64,000 bases of DNA from Bacteroidota bacterium (GCA_021155905.1 JAJNBG010000034.1:1-64000), one strand, 5' to 3'. Shown: positions 36,317 to 46,054, counted from the stretch's first letter. Notes: generated by a model not told the origin, from the sequence alone. Program-made: numbers and translations.

Positions 36317-36994
36317 ATGGAAACAACAAATTCAACGACTACTGCCAACGAAACTTTACAGGAAAGCACAAGAATGATTAACCAATGGGCCAATGAAGTA
36401 ACTGCTTCTATGACCGACCTTTATAAAAAGCAATTAAACCTTGTTACCGGATTCTACAGTAATTTATTTAGTTCATTATATGGTGAAAACAATGGCAATG
36501 CCTGGAACCCGATGAAAACCTATACCGACCTGTTTTTCATGAACCCAATGAAATCACGTTTGACACCATTTGGAAATTTTGGCACAAGCGCTAATCCATT
36601 CGAGAAAACCATCCAGCAAATCACTGAGTATAACCAAAATTTATTTAATAGTTTCACGAAGAAAGTGGATAATGGAAACATTGACTGGACAACTATTAAC
36701 GAGAAATACCAGCAAACGATTGAGAAAGAATTTGAAGCTTCTCAGAAAATGGTAAAGACCTTAATTGAGTCATACAACAAACGCATGGAAAATACCATGG
36801 AGATCAATAGAGATTTACAGAAAGAATTTAACAACCAGTTAAACGAGTTGTTTAACCTGAATAAACAATTATGGGCTGACACCACCAAAGCTGCCAAAGA
36901 ACAAACTGAAGAGACAACCGAAAAATTTTCCAAAAACGGAAACTCTCACGAGCCTGAAGTGAAGAAAAACCAAAAGGTAACTGTCCATAATTAA
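36317..36994 (+). CDS. Phasin-like / PhaE-like coiled-coil protein beside phaC
   Basis: 225 aa from the ATG at 36317. It has no signal or membrane segments. It is rich in Asn, Gln, Thr and Glu, with long helical stretches at about 20-50 and 95-200 (KMVKTLIESYNKRMENTMEINRD), a Trp/Phe-rich middle (NAWNPMKTYTDLFFMNP) and a Lys/Glu tail. This layout resembles phasins and the PhaE subunit, which coat polyhydroxyalkanoate granules or activate the synthase. The direct position upstream of phaC is the strongest argument. Whether it is a granule coat or an obligate synthase subunit cannot be decided here. Confidence 0.65.
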   Translation: METTNSTTTANETLQESTRMINQWANEVTASMTDLYKKQLNLVTGFYSNLFSSLYGENNGNAWNPMKTYTDLFFMNPMKSRLTPFGNFGTSANPFEKTIQQITEYNQNLFNSFTKKVDNGNIDWTTINEKYQQTIEKEFEASQKMVKTLIESYNKRMENTMEINRDLQKEFNNQLNELFNLNKQLWADTTKAAKEQTEETTEKFSKNGNSHEPEVKKNQKVTVHN

Positions 36995-37012
36995 TTATTG
37001 AATCTATCATCA

Positions 37013-37036
37013 GAGCCCGGGCTAAAACCCGGGCTT
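37013..37036 (+). terminator. GC-rich hairpin between phasin-like gene and phaC
   Basis: agcccggg / cccgggct with a 6-nt loop. The tail is only tttgtta, so termination may be partial, giving more phasin-like mRNA than phaC mRNA. Confidence 0.6.
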
Positions 37037-37059
37037 TGTTATGAAATAAAGTTTTGTAT

Positions 37060-38814
37060 ATGCAGGAAAACGGAGAATTTACTTATGCAGATTTAATGGG
37101 TGGCTTAAATAAAGCCGGCCAGAAACTCATTGGAAATTATTTTAAAAACTTTACCGGCTACAGGCATGATAGCCGCTCCATTGTAATTACCTATCTGAAT
37201 TTCTGGTCCAAGATTGCTATCAATCCTCATGAAATATACAAGATCAATACTTATTGGTTAGACTATCTACAGAGCCAGCAAAAAATATGGAACAGTATTT
37301 TTCTGAAACCGGAAGAAGAAAATTCCTTCAGCGTACATCCTAAAAAGAATGACAAACGTTTTGTCGCTGAAGAATGGAACATTCCTTATTTTGATTTTAT
37401 CAGACAAAATTATTTACTGACGGAGCGACTGGCGGAGCGCATCATTGCTGAAATTGAAATTGGTGATAAGGCCCGGAAAAAAATGGAGTTTTATAACCAG
37501 CATTTCATGGATCTGTTTTCACCCGCCAATTTTCTGGCCACTAATCCTGAAGCTTTGAAACTGGCCGTGGAGACCAAAGGTAAGAGCCTTGTGAATGGTT
37601 TTCAGAACCTGGTTAAGGATATTGAAAAAGGGCAGATTACCCAAACCGATGAATCGGCTTTTGAAGTGGGGAAGAACCTTGCTGTGACCAAAGGCGCGGT
37701 GATCTATGAAAACAAGCTCATGCAGTTAATTCAGTATTCACCTGCCACTAAAGAGGTTCACGAAATTCCCATCCTGATGATTCCACCATGGATCAATAAA
37801 TTTTATATACTCGATCTGCAGGCAGAAAATTCTTTCGTGAAGTTTATGGTGGAGAAAGGGATCACGGTTTATGTCATTTCCTGGAGAAATCCTTGTCCCG
37901 GTACCGTCCAACTCAGCTTTGATGATTACGTACAGGAGGGAGCAATGAAAGCAATTCAAATTGCGAAGGACGTTTCCGGTGTGAAAAAAATAAATACTTT
38001 AGGTTATTGTCTGGGAGGTACTTTACTGGGAGTGGCTTCCGCCATCCTTTCCAAAGATGAAAAAAATAATCCCATTAATTCAGCGACTTTTTTAGCAGCG
38101 ATGATCGATTTTATTGATGTGGGCCCGATGGGAAATGTAATTGATGAAGCCCTTGTCAGAAAACTGGATAGGGGAGAACTCCTGCATGATGGCGTTCTAC
38201 ACGGACACGATATGGAACATGCCTTCAACCTGATCCGCTCACATGACCTGATCTGGAATTATGCGGTGAACAGTTATTTAAAAGGACTGAAGCCTTCGGC
38301 TTTTGATGTGTTGTACTGGACGAATGACAATACCAACCTCCCGGCAGAGATGTATAAATATTACATTCGCCATATCATTCTGGAGAACGGCCTTAGCCGG
38401 AAAAATGCACTCACTATTTGTGGCAAGCAGCTGGACATTGGCAAGATTGAATTTCCTGTTTTTGTCATCGGTTTCACGGAAGATTATATTTCACCGGCCA
38501 AAACGGTTTTCATTACCACCCGTATGGTCAGTGGACCGGTAGAATTTATCCTTGGTGGTTCCGGGCATGTGATGGGCGCCATTAATCCTCCTTCCAAAAA
38601 GAAGTATGGTTATTATTTAAACGGTAAGCTCGAAGGAAATTTCGATCACTGGAAAGAAACCGCTCAGTTTTTTGAAGGCAGTTGGTGGAATGCCTACAGC
38701 GAACGTTTGATCGCCTATTCAGGCAATAAAGTTCCTGCTAAAAAAGAATTAGGGAATAAAAAGTTTCCTGTTATTGAAGAAGCCCCAGGGGCTTATGTGA
38801 AGGAAAGTTGTTAG
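37060..38814 (+). CDS. phaC: Poly(3-hydroxyalkanoate) synthase
   Basis: 584 aa from the ATG at 37060 (the track starts at a TTG two codons earlier). The lipase-like box GYCLGG holds the catalytic Cys317. The catalytic Asp475 lies in FTEDYISP and the His503 in GSGHVMGAINPP, all in the order and spacing of class I PhaC. PPWINKFYILDL and the FDVLYWTND region match other conserved blocks. It polymerises (R)-3-hydroxyacyl-CoA into storage polyester granules. Length favours class I, yet the upstream PhaE/phasin-like partner leaves some doubt. No phaA or phaB is adjacent. Confidence 0.93.
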   Translation: MQENGEFTYADLMGGLNKAGQKLIGNYFKNFTGYRHDSRSIVITYLNFWSKIAINPHEIYKINTYWLDYLQSQQKIWNSIFLKPEEENSFSVHPKKNDKRFVAEEWNIPYFDFIRQNYLLTERLAERIIAEIEIGDKARKKMEFYNQHFMDLFSPANFLATNPEALKLAVETKGKSLVNGFQNLVKDIEKGQITQTDESAFEVGKNLAVTKGAVIYENKLMQLIQYSPATKEVHEIPILMIPPWINKFYILDLQAENSFVKFMVEKGITVYVISWRNPCPGTVQLSFDDYVQEGAMKAIQIAKDVSGVKKINTLGYCLGGTLLGVASAILSKDEKNNPINSATFLAAMIDFIDVGPMGNVIDEALVRKLDRGELLHDGVLHGHDMEHAFNLIRSHDLIWNYAVNSYLKGLKPSAFDVLYWTNDNTNLPAEMYKYYIRHIILENGLSRKNALTICGKQLDIGKIEFPVFVIGFTEDYISPAKTVFITTRMVSGPVEFILGGSGHVMGAINPPSKKKYGYYLNGKLEGNFDHWKETAQFFEGSWWNAYSERLIAYSGNKVPAKKELGNKKFPVIEEAPGAYVKESC

Positions 38815-38820
38815 TTCCTT

Positions 38821-39060
38821 GATACTTTTGAAAAAGTATCCAAAACCTACTTCTCTTTTCTTTTTGCTTGAACAAAAAGAAACAAAAATTCAAGTCAAAA
38901 CGATGCCCCGCGCTCTTTCCTTTTTTAAGATTCGCAACCAAAAGAGTACTAAAGCTCTTTTGGGCTCATCTAAAAAAAGGAAATTCACAGCTCATCCGCC
39001 TCCGCGTTTTGACAGGCCTTCGCGCTTTCCATTCGGAATTTTATGAGAGAGATGTGCTAA
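38821..39060. repeat. Modular hairpin-rich dispersed repeat, copy B1
   Basis: Begins 6 nt after phaC with gatacttttgaaaaagtatc (38821-38840). Then a loop hairpin tttctttttg-cttgaa-caaaaagaaa (38857-38882), and a three-tier stem: outer gtcaaaacg / cgttttgac, middle tttccttttttaaga / tctaaaaaaaggaaa, inner ccaaaagag / ctcttttgg. Ends near gagatgtgctaaaaa. The same architecture, with different middle-stem bases changed on both arms, is seen in copy C. ORFs listed here are spurious. Confidence 0.85.
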
Positions 39061-39150
39061 AAAATACCGGAGATTTGTAATATGTCAATATCTTACAATA
39101 GAATTAAAAGTTCTGACTACAAATGTCGTGGATTTAACTAATCTTCTACT

Positions 39151-39627
39151 GATACTTTTGAAAAAGTATCCATCACGCCAAGGCGTGTTTACTTCTCTTT
39201 TTCTTTTTGCTTGAACAAAAAGAAACAAAAAATCAATCCGCCAGCTGGCGGAAGCCTCCATTTTTTGCGCGCAAAGCGGCCCAGGAAACGGAGTGACAAA
39301 CCTGCACACTTGCCGGCTCCTCGCTAAAAAAGTTCACCGAACTTTTTCTTAACGCTCAGCCCCACACCGAATTGCCGAAACCAGCCGCACTATTACCAAC
39401 ATATAAGTGGGATGCTAGCGCTTTGAAGTCGGAGTTTTATAGCACATCTATATCTCACGAGAGTATGATAGACATCGGTCTATGTTTAAATGGCCTATTA
39501 AAATTTAGCGCAAAAATCAAGAGGCATCAAAAGTGTAAGCATGTGCGGAGATGGTTTGGGCTGTTCGCGAAGCGCTTTCAAAGCATCAGCTTGATGCCGC
39601 GCAGATTTTAGCTAAATTTTAATAAGC
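39151..39627. repeat. Modular hairpin-rich dispersed repeat, copy B2 (composite)
   Basis: Starts with gatacttttgaaaaagtatc (39151-39170) and the loop hairpin at 39200-39225. It then carries in reverse orientation the module of copy A (39374-39457: ccagccgcactattaccaac, gctagcgc, ggagttttatagcacatc). Additional hairpins are ccgccagctggcgg and aagttcggtgaactt-like pairs. The right part is bounded by an 18-nt inverted repeat with one mismatch: ggcctattaaaatttagc (39491-39508) and gctaaattttaataagcc (39610-39627). The right end overlaps the last codons of pyrF. The interval 38815-39611 contains no credible gene. Confidence 0.8.
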
Positions 39628-40373
39628 CTTGATTTTTTTGTTAACTTAATAGCGCGCGAAGAGTTCACCAATAAACCAATGTCATGATTAATCATCCCGT
39701 ATTTAACTACTTCGGATAAAGAACCGCCCTGGGTGCCAACACCGGGCACGAGTAAAAAATGGTTAGGAACAATTTTACGGACATCTGCCAGCATCGCTGC
39801 TTTTGTAGCACCTACCACGTACATCATGTTTTCAGGAGTTCCCCAGGTGGCGGAAGTTTTTAAAACCTGTTCGTACCAAAGGCCGTCCTTGGCATCGGTC
39901 ATTTGAAAATCTTTGGAACCTTCGTTAGAGGTTAAGGCTAACACGATGGCCCACTTGCCATTAAATTCTAAAAACGGTTTTACGGAGTCACTGCCCATGT
40001 AAGGTGCAATGGTAATGGCATCTGCATGCAGGCGTTTGAAAAATGCTTTGGCATACATAGCCGATGTATTTCCGATGTCACCACGCTTGGCATCTGCAAT
40101 TAAAAAATGGTGTGGGTAATTCTGACGGATGTATTTAATGGTACGTTCAAGGCTGGTATAACCGCTTACGCCATAGGCTTCGTAAAAAGCAGTGTTCGGT
40201 TTAAAGGACACGCAGTATTCAGCCGTGGCATCAATGATCTGGCGGTTGAATTCAAAAATCGGATCATCTTCTTCCAATAAATGCTTTGGTAGCTTTTCCA
40301 CATCCGGATCCAATCCAACACATAAAAATGTTTTCTTGGCTCTGATCTCTTTGATTATTTCTGCTCGTGTCAT
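39612..40373 (-). CDS. pyrF: Orotidine 5'-phosphate decarboxylase with altered C-terminus
   Basis: 253 aa, shorter than the about 270-275 usual for this type. Substrate and catalytic motifs are intact: FLCVGLDPD near the N-terminus and [10 protein letters not shown] (Asp94, Lys96, Asp99), plus [10 protein letters not shown] and LLVNSSR. It decarboxylates OMP to UMP in pyrimidine synthesis. After about residue 242 the family sequence (normally NSSRxIxYA plus a last helix) is replaced by a basic tail, [11 protein letters not shown], that lies inside repeat copy B2. The core active site should survive, so the gene may still function. Confidence 0.87.
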   Translation of the reverse strand: MTRAEIIKEIRAKKTFLCVGLDPDVEKLPKHLLEEDDPIFEFNRQIIDATAEYCVSFKPNTAFYEAYGVSGYTSLERTIKYIRQNYPHHFLIADAKRGDIGNTSAMYAKAFFKRLHADAITIAPYMGSDSVKPFLEFNGKWAIVLALTSNEGSKDFQMTDAKDGLWYEQVLKTSATWGTPENMMYVVGATKAAMLADVRKIVPNHFLLVPGVGTQGGSLSEVVKYGMINHDIGLLVNSSRAIKLTKKSRLIKI

Positions 40374-40477
40374 AGTTTTATTTTTAAAGTGGATTAAAGA
40401 TGAATGATACAGGATTAAAGATTATTTTTCGGATGTTCTATCTTTAATCTTTAATCTTTCATCTTTAATCAGTTCTC
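40374..40477. repeat. Short intergenic ctttaat/attaaag repeats
   Basis: The 104-nt gap between pyrF and prfA contains gattaaagat-type words on the left and several direct atctttaat units on the right, forming an imperfect inverted repeat. It could act as a terminator-like structure for prfA, but there is no clear GC stem. Confidence 0.45.
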
Positions 40478-41548
40478 TTACAGTCCTCCTTCTTTCAACC
40501 TTTCTGCATTCTCCGCAAACTGTAGGGCATCAATCATTTGTTGAATATAGCCATTTGTAAAGTCAGTCAGGTTATATAAAGTCAATCCAATGCGGTGATC
40601 TGTGATTCGGTTCTGAGGATAGTTGTAGGTCCGGATCTTCTCCGAACGGTCACCTGTACTCACCATACTCTTACGTTTACCCGTAGTTTCTGCCAAACGT
40701 TTCTGAAACTCCAGATCATATAATTTAGAACGCAGCATCTCCATGGCTTTCTCACGGTTACCTAACTGGTTACGCTGTGTCTGGCAGGTTACCACAATAC
40801 CCGAAGGCTTATGGGTTAAAATTACTTTCGATTCTACTTTATTTACGTTCTGTCCACCGGCACCGCCACTTCGGGCAGTTGCCATTTCAATATCGGCCGG
40901 TTTAATTTCAATGTCCCATTCTTCGGCTTCAGGTAATACTACTACGGTTGCGGCTGATGTATGAACCCTTCCGGCTGCTTCTGTTGAAGGAACACGTTGT
41001 ACACGGTGTACACCACTTTCAAATTTCATCGTACCAAAGGCGTTATCACCTTTTACGTTAAATACAATTTCTTTATAACCACCCATCGAACCCGGACTTT
41101 CATCCACGACCTCTAACTGGAAACCTTTGATCTCGCAGTAACGGCGATACATTTCAAATAAGTCCCCTGCAAAAAGGGCCGCTTCATCACCTCCTGTTCC
41201 TCCGCGAATTTCCATCGTGCAGTTCTTGGCATCTTCCGGATCTTTAGGGATCAGTAACAAACGAACTTCCTCCTGCAATTTCTCTTCTGCCAAACGGTTT
41301 TCTTCCAGTTCGGCTTTCGCCATATCTAAAAACTCCTTGTCTTTTTCAGTAGCCAGTACTTCTTTGGCACCATTGATATTGTCTGTGATTTGCTTGTACT
41401 TGTAATAAGCCTCTACGATGGGTTGTAAACTCTTGTACTCTATATTCAGTTTTTTGAACAGACGCATATCGCCGATGACACTCGGATCCCCCAATTTCGC
41501 TTCCACATCATTGTACCGTCTCTTTATTTCTTCTAATTTCGCTAACAT
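40478..41548 (-). CDS. prfA: Peptide chain release factor 1
   Basis: 356 aa, full length. The GGQ motif lies in [14 protein letters not shown] (Gly231-Gln233) for peptidyl-tRNA hydrolysis, and the stop-codon recognition tripeptide PST (187-189) matches the PxT of RF1. [11 protein letters not shown] is another family block. It reads UAA and UAG at the ribosome. Separated from pyrF by 104 nt. Confidence 0.96.
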   Translation of the reverse strand: MLAKLEEIKRRYNDVEAKLGDPSVIGDMRLFKKLNIEYKSLQPIVEAYYKYKQITDNINGAKEVLATEKDKEFLDMAKAELEENRLAEEKLQEEVRLLLIPKDPEDAKNCTMEIRGGTGGDEAALFAGDLFEMYRRYCEIKGFQLEVVDESPGSMGGYKEIVFNVKGDNAFGTMKFESGVHRVQRVPSTEAAGRVHTSAATVVVLPEAEEWDIEIKPADIEMATARSGGAGGQNVNKVESKVILTHKPSGIVVTCQTQRNQLGNREKAMEMLRSKLYDLEFQKRLAETTGKRKSMVSTGDRSEKIRTYNYPQNRITDHRIGLTLYNLTDFTNGYIQQMIDALQFAENAERLKEGGL

Positions 41549-41661
41549 ACCTAATTTATCACTATAAGGGCGCTAAGATACTAAATCCATCGTGATTAGG
41601 AAAAATATGGAGCCTGATGTTGTAATTTTCAAAGATTGCGGAATCATTTTTATGCAATTCA

Positions 41662-41692
41662 TTTCCCTTTCAATATTATTATTATAAATTTG
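41662..41692 (+). promoter_or_regulatory. Candidate promoter (TTTC-N19-TAAATTTG)
   Basis: TAAATTTG (41685-41692) fits the -7 consensus. TTTC at 41662-41665 is 19 nt upstream, one base off TTTG. It lies 46 nt before the lipoprotein gene at 41738. Confidence 0.5.
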
Positions 41693-41737
41693 GCGTAAAA
41701 TATTGAATTTTAAACATTTATCTTATTTAAGTAAATC

Positions 41738-43402
41738 ATGGCTTTAAAAACATTCAAGCAGGGAATTTTACCCCTGGTGATCGCGGCACTTACATTTAAC
41801 TCCTGTGTAAAGAAAAAAATGGACTTTGAAAATATGGCGGATCAGCAATGGACGCCTGAACTGGCTATTCCTTTAGTGAACAGTAATTTCACCATCAAAG
41901 ACATTTTACTGGAAACGGATAAGAACAACCAGATTGAAGTGGACGGAACCGGTTTTTGTACTTTGGTTTATAAAGGCAATTTGTTTTCTGTAAAAGGTAC
42001 CGACCTCATTCCTTTGACCGATAATAACGTTAACACCAGTTATAATTTAACGGCCGGTAATGTTTTAGCATTGAATGCATTGCCAACGGGCTCCACTTAT
42101 ACCATGAACTTCAGTAACCCGGTGACGTATGCGACAGGGAATTCTTCTATTCAGGTCGACGAGCTTACTTTGAAAACCTGTGATTTGAACATCGCGGTTA
42201 ATTCTACTTTCAGGCAAAGTTCTGTGCTGACGATTTCTATTCCGGACGCTAAAAAAGCCGGTGTACCATTTTCACAAACTATTGTGATTCCTGCATCCAC
42301 CGGTGGGAACATCAACGTGAACCAGTACGTGGATTTTGCAGGTTATGCGATTGACATGACCAATGGCGGAACCACCACTAATCAATTTACGGTGAACTAC
42401 AAAATCGTGGCTACGAAAACTGCCGCTGCATCAACCGTGGCTGAATCTTTCCAGATTTCCCAGGCATTTTCTAACCAGAGCTTTTTAACGGTTAAAGGAG
42501 ACGTGGGACAACAGTCCATCAGTGCAAACGTAGATACGGTAGCGATTTCTATTTTCAAAAATGCCGTACCAAGCGGTGGTGATTTCCGGATCAATTATGC
42601 TACCATTGATTTTACGATTGATAATTCATATGGTATTCCAATCCGTTTAAATAATATCCAGTTGTTCCCTTATGGTCCGGGACAGACTTTCCCTTATTCA
42701 TCTGTGCCTTTACCTCCGGCTTATACGAATTTAGATATCAACGCGCCGGTGGTTGTGGGAGCTCATGCTTTTACCTATCCTCCGCGAATTGGCGGACCTT
42801 CGTCCACACAGCTAAATGCTATCATCAATGCCAAGCCAAAGAATTTCATTTACAATGTAGGATCACAAACCAATCCTAACGGAGTGCCTTCTGCATCGCA
42901 GCGAAATTTCGTAACAGATCAGAGCCAGTTTAAAGTAGACATGGAACTGAGAATGCCGTTGGATGGTGGTGCCTGGGATTTTATTTTCAGGGATACCATT
43001 CCTTTTGATTTCGGTGAGCAAACTTCAGAAAATATCAATTCCATGTTATTCAGGGTTTACGCCAATAACGGCTTCCCGTTTGATGTATCTATGAACCTGG
43101 ATTTTGTAGATACCAATTATGTGGTGATGCAAACACTGGCTCCTGGTACTTTATATGCAGACGTGATCAAATCGGCACCGGTTGACGGCAATGGAATTGT
43201 GAACGGGAAAACAGAAAAAACCAATGATTTTACATTAACCAAAGCACAGATCGATAATTTAAAAACAGTGAAGCATATCATAGTGCGGGCCATTGGAGCA
43301 ACCAGTAACAATGGTGCTACTGATATTAAAATTTACGACCACTATAATTTAAATATCAGGATGGGCGTAAAAGGAGAATTTAATTTCCCATTGAATAAAT
43401 AA
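41738..43402 (+). CDS. Hypothetical beta-rich lipoprotein
   Basis: 554 aa. Signal peptide with lipobox (LTFNSC), then KKKMDFENMADQQWTPELAIPLVNS, a start seen in large lipoproteins of Bacteroidota that accompany outer-membrane or cell-surface proteins. The rest is Thr, Asn and Val rich with strongly alternating pattern (all-beta), with several proline-rich loops. No enzyme motif is visible. It precedes the OmpA/TSP3 gene by 33 nt on the same strand, so a shared envelope function is likely. Confidence 0.68.
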   Translation: MALKTFKQGILPLVIAALTFNSCVKKKMDFENMADQQWTPELAIPLVNSNFTIKDILLETDKNNQIEVDGTGFCTLVYKGNLFSVKGTDLIPLTDNNVNTSYNLTAGNVLALNALPTGSTYTMNFSNPVTYATGNSSIQVDELTLKTCDLNIAVNSTFRQSSVLTISIPDAKKAGVPFSQTIVIPASTGGNINVNQYVDFAGYAIDMTNGGTTTNQFTVNYKIVATKTAAASTVAESFQISQAFSNQSFLTVKGDVGQQSISANVDTVAISIFKNAVPSGGDFRINYATIDFTIDNSYGIPIRLNNIQLFPYGPGQTFPYSSVPLPPAYTNLDINAPVVVGAHAFTYPPRIGGPSSTQLNAIINAKPKNFIYNVGSQTNPNGVPSASQRNFVTDQSQFKVDMELRMPLDGGAWDFIFRDTIPFDFGEQTSENINSMLFRVYANNGFPFDVSMNLDFVDTNYVVMQTLAPGTLYADVIKSAPVDGNGIVNGKTEKTNDFTLTKAQIDNLKTVKHIIVRAIGATSNNGATDIKIYDHYNLNIRMGVKGEFNFPLNK

Positions 43403-43435
43403 TTTTAAAAACACGACTTCATTATATCTCAGTTT

Positions 43436-45799
43436 ATGCAACTCAAAACCTATATAACAAGCTTATTATTTTTCTCCGTTCTGTCTTTGTCCGTTACTGC
43501 GCAGCAAAACTTAACGATGTACAACATCAGCTCCATTCAGCAAACGCAGGCGCATGTGAACCCGGCTTTTACTCCCGGCGCTAAAATAAATATTGCCATT
43601 GCGCCTTTGTTTCCGCCATTCCCGATTCCATCGGCCTATATCAATGTGAGCAACAGCGGTTTTAAAATGTCTGACCTCGTGAAACAGGACAGCGAAGGAA
43701 AAACCTATTATGATTTTGATAATATGATTTCCAAAACCAAAAAGAACAATTACCTGACTACGGCTTTGCATGTGGACCTGTTGACTTTTGGTTTCCGTTT
43801 TAAAAAGAAAAATTACCTGAGCTTTAATGTCTCTAATAAATTCGATTTCAGGTTCAGGTACCCGAAAGACTTTTTAAATGTGTTGATCAATGGTAACGGT
43901 GCAGACGCTACCCTTGGCCAGGAGCAAAAATTCAATTTCGGTGCGGACATGATGCACTATACAGACATCAGTGTTGGATTTAGCCGCGAAGTGATTGAAA
44001 AGAAATTAACCATTGGAGCCAAAGTGAAATACCTGATGGGTCAGGAAAACATCTACACCAAGAAATCGGATGTGTCTTTAACGACAGGTTCACAGAATTT
44101 TGACCTTACCGCTAAATCTGATATCGCAGTGTACACATCCGGACTGGATACGAATTCCCGTTCTCAACAGGATTTCAGCCCGATGCGTTATTTCTTCAAT
44201 ACCAAAAATTCAGGAGTGGGCATTGACTTAGGTGCCAATTACATTTTGAATGATAAATGGAGTGTATCTGCCTCTATGTTGGATCTGGGTTTCATTGAAT
44301 GGAAAGAAGCTACCAAAAATTATGTGAGTGCTAATCCGGGTTCTTCGGTAACCTTCACCGGTGTGAACTTAAAGGATTTCATCAACGATAGCACAACTAT
44401 CGAAGAGTCTTTCAGCAAAACGATTGACTCAATTGCCGAGCAGTTCAAGGTAGAAGAAAACATCAATACTTACCGCACCAACTTAAGCACGAAGATTTAC
44501 CTGGGTGGTAAATACCACATCAACGAAAAGAATTTTGCGGCTTTAGTATTATACGGACAGTTCTACGATAAAAAAATACATCCTGCTGCTTCCTTATCCT
44601 TCAACACAACCGTTGGCCGTTGGTTAAATGCTTCTATTTCTTATTCCATGTTAAACAGAAGTTATAACAATGTAGGATTAGGATTAGTGATCAACCCGGG
44701 TTGGTTCCAGTGGTATGTGATCAGTGATAACGTACTGGGCGTTTTGGTGATGGACAAATATAACAAGGCTTATGTACCGGCTTATACCAAAAACATTAAT
44801 GTGCGCGTGGGCTTTAACTTAAGCATCGGTAAAAAACCGAAGGATAAAGATAAAGACGGTGTAGCCGATAAAAAAGATGCATGTCCTGAAACCTTTGGTT
44901 TAGAAGCCTTACAGGGTTGCCCGGATAGAGACGGTGATGGTGTGAAAGATCTGGATGATAAATGTCCGGATACACCTGGCTTATCTAATTTAAGTGGATG
45001 CCCGGATAAAGATATGGATGGCATTATGGATTCAGAAGATGCCTGTCCGGATGAAAAAGGTTTACCAACGTTTAAAGGTTGCCCGGATAGAGACGGTGAT
45101 AACATCATGGACAAAGAAGATGATTGCCCGGATGAGGCAGGCTTAATTGATTTCAAAGGATGTGCAGACCGTGATGGTGACTTAACACCGGATAAGGAAG
45201 ATCCTTGCCCGGATGTAAAAGGGCCTAAGGAATTTAAAGGTTGCCCGGACAGAGATGGTGACAGCGTGATGGATAAAGACGATGGCTGTCCTGAAATTAT
45301 TGGTGCGGTAGAGAACAAAGGTTGTCCTTGGCCCGATACCGATGGAGATGGAGTAGTGGATAAGGATGATGATTGTCCTGCAGTACCGGGAGTAAAAGAA
45401 TTAAGAGGTTGTGTGCCTGCACCGGTATTGAAAGCTGAAGAGCAGAAGATCCTGGAGAAAGCATTCTCGAGTTTAGAGTTTGCAACCGGTAAAGACATCA
45501 TCAAACCGGTATCTTTCAAATCCTTGAACGACCTTGCGAAACTGATGAAAGAACATGAGAACGACTGGACACTGAAGTTATCAGGACATACCGATAACCA
45601 GGGTGACGCAGCGAAGAACATGCTCTTATCTGAGAAGCGTGTTAAAGCAGTGAAGAAATACTTAGTAAGCAAAGGAGCGAAAGCGGATAAGATCATTACA
45701 GAATGGTTTGGAGCTGATAAGCCAATTGCAGACAATGCCACTGAAGCAGGCCGCCAAAAGAACCGCCGTGTGGAAATGAAAGTAGAGTTTAAAAAATAA
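43436..45799 (+). CDS. OmpA family outer-membrane protein with N-terminal barrel-like domain and TSP3 repeats
   Basis: 787 aa. Signal peptide (SVTAQ). Residues about 22-460 form a DUF5723-like outer-membrane barrel domain (NISSIQQTQAHVNPAFTPG). About 465-665 hold seven thrombospondin type 3 calcium-binding repeats (pattern CPDRDGDGVKDxxDxCP). Residues about 675-787 form an OmpA C-terminal peptidoglycan-binding domain (LSGHTDNQGDAAKNMLLSEKR, ending in GRQKNRRVEMKVEF). It would link outer membrane and cell wall. The 319-aa antisense ORF over the repeats is a composition shadow. Ends with a strong terminator. Confidence 0.9.
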   Translation: MQLKTYITSLLFFSVLSLSVTAQQNLTMYNISSIQQTQAHVNPAFTPGAKINIAIAPLFPPFPIPSAYINVSNSGFKMSDLVKQDSEGKTYYDFDNMISKTKKNNYLTTALHVDLLTFGFRFKKKNYLSFNVSNKFDFRFRYPKDFLNVLINGNGADATLGQEQKFNFGADMMHYTDISVGFSREVIEKKLTIGAKVKYLMGQENIYTKKSDVSLTTGSQNFDLTAKSDIAVYTSGLDTNSRSQQDFSPMRYFFNTKNSGVGIDLGANYILNDKWSVSASMLDLGFIEWKEATKNYVSANPGSSVTFTGVNLKDFINDSTTIEESFSKTIDSIAEQFKVEENINTYRTNLSTKIYLGGKYHINEKNFAALVLYGQFYDKKIHPAASLSFNTTVGRWLNASISYSMLNRSYNNVGLGLVINPGWFQWYVISDNVLGVLVMDKYNKAYVPAYTKNINVRVGFNLSIGKKPKDKDKDGVADKKDACPETFGLEALQGCPDRDGDGVKDLDDKCPDTPGLSNLSGCPDKDMDGIMDSEDACPDEKGLPTFKGCPDRDGDNIMDKEDDCPDEAGLIDFKGCADRDGDLTPDKEDPCPDVKGPKEFKGCPDRDGDSVMDKDDGCPEIIGAVENKGCPWPDTDGDGVVDKDDDCPAVPGVKELRGCVPAPVLKAEEQKILEKAFSSLEFATGKDIIKPVSFKSLNDLAKLMKEHENDWTLKLSGHTDNQGDAAKNMLLSEKRVKAVKKYLVSKGAKADKIITEWFGADKPIADNATEAGRQKNRRVEMKVEFKK

Positions 45800-45854
45800 A
45801 GTTAAACCGGAGGTTGAGGGTCTCGAAACCACCAGTTTAAATTGGATGAATTGA

Positions 45855-45886
45855 AAAGCCCCGCTGGAAACAGCGGGGCTTTTTTG
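45855..45886 (+). terminator. Rho-independent terminator
   Basis: aagccccgctg / cagcggggctt with a 4-nt loop followed by a T-run, 56 nt after the OmpA-family stop. Confidence 0.92.
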
Positions 45887-45913
45887 TTGCTCTTCTAAAT
45901 AAAGAAAAATGTT

Positions 45914-45921
45914 ACATTTGG
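45914..45921 (+). promoter_or_regulatory. Candidate -7 element (TACATTTG)
   Basis: TACATTTG fits TAnnTTTG directly after a terminator and 133 nt before the P-loop ATPase gene. The nearest TTG is 24 nt upstream, longer than usual. The rest of 45887-46054 is AT-rich and holds no ORF. Confidence 0.4.
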
Positions 45922-46054
45922 TAAACTATTAATATTACAAAATACAATTCTGATATGGAAAAAATAAACCAAATAGGAATGAAAAAAAAAGAATTACATA
46001 CGTTAGTTATACCAATTCAAAGAATAAATACATTCAAAGCATAAAATTCAGACA

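Noticed and set aside
36061-36393. Antisense ORF between mtgA and the phasin-like gene
   Set aside because: Low-complexity basic hydrophobic translation, overlapping both neighbours.
44782-45741. 319-aa antisense ORF over the OmpA/TSP3 gene
   Set aside because: It mirrors the Asp-rich calcium repeats (giving Ser/Pro-rich repeats) and has no start context or domain. The sense gene is clear.
45956-46044. Possible small ORF upstream of the P-loop ATPase
   Set aside because: The ATG at 45956 is followed by a stop after three codons.
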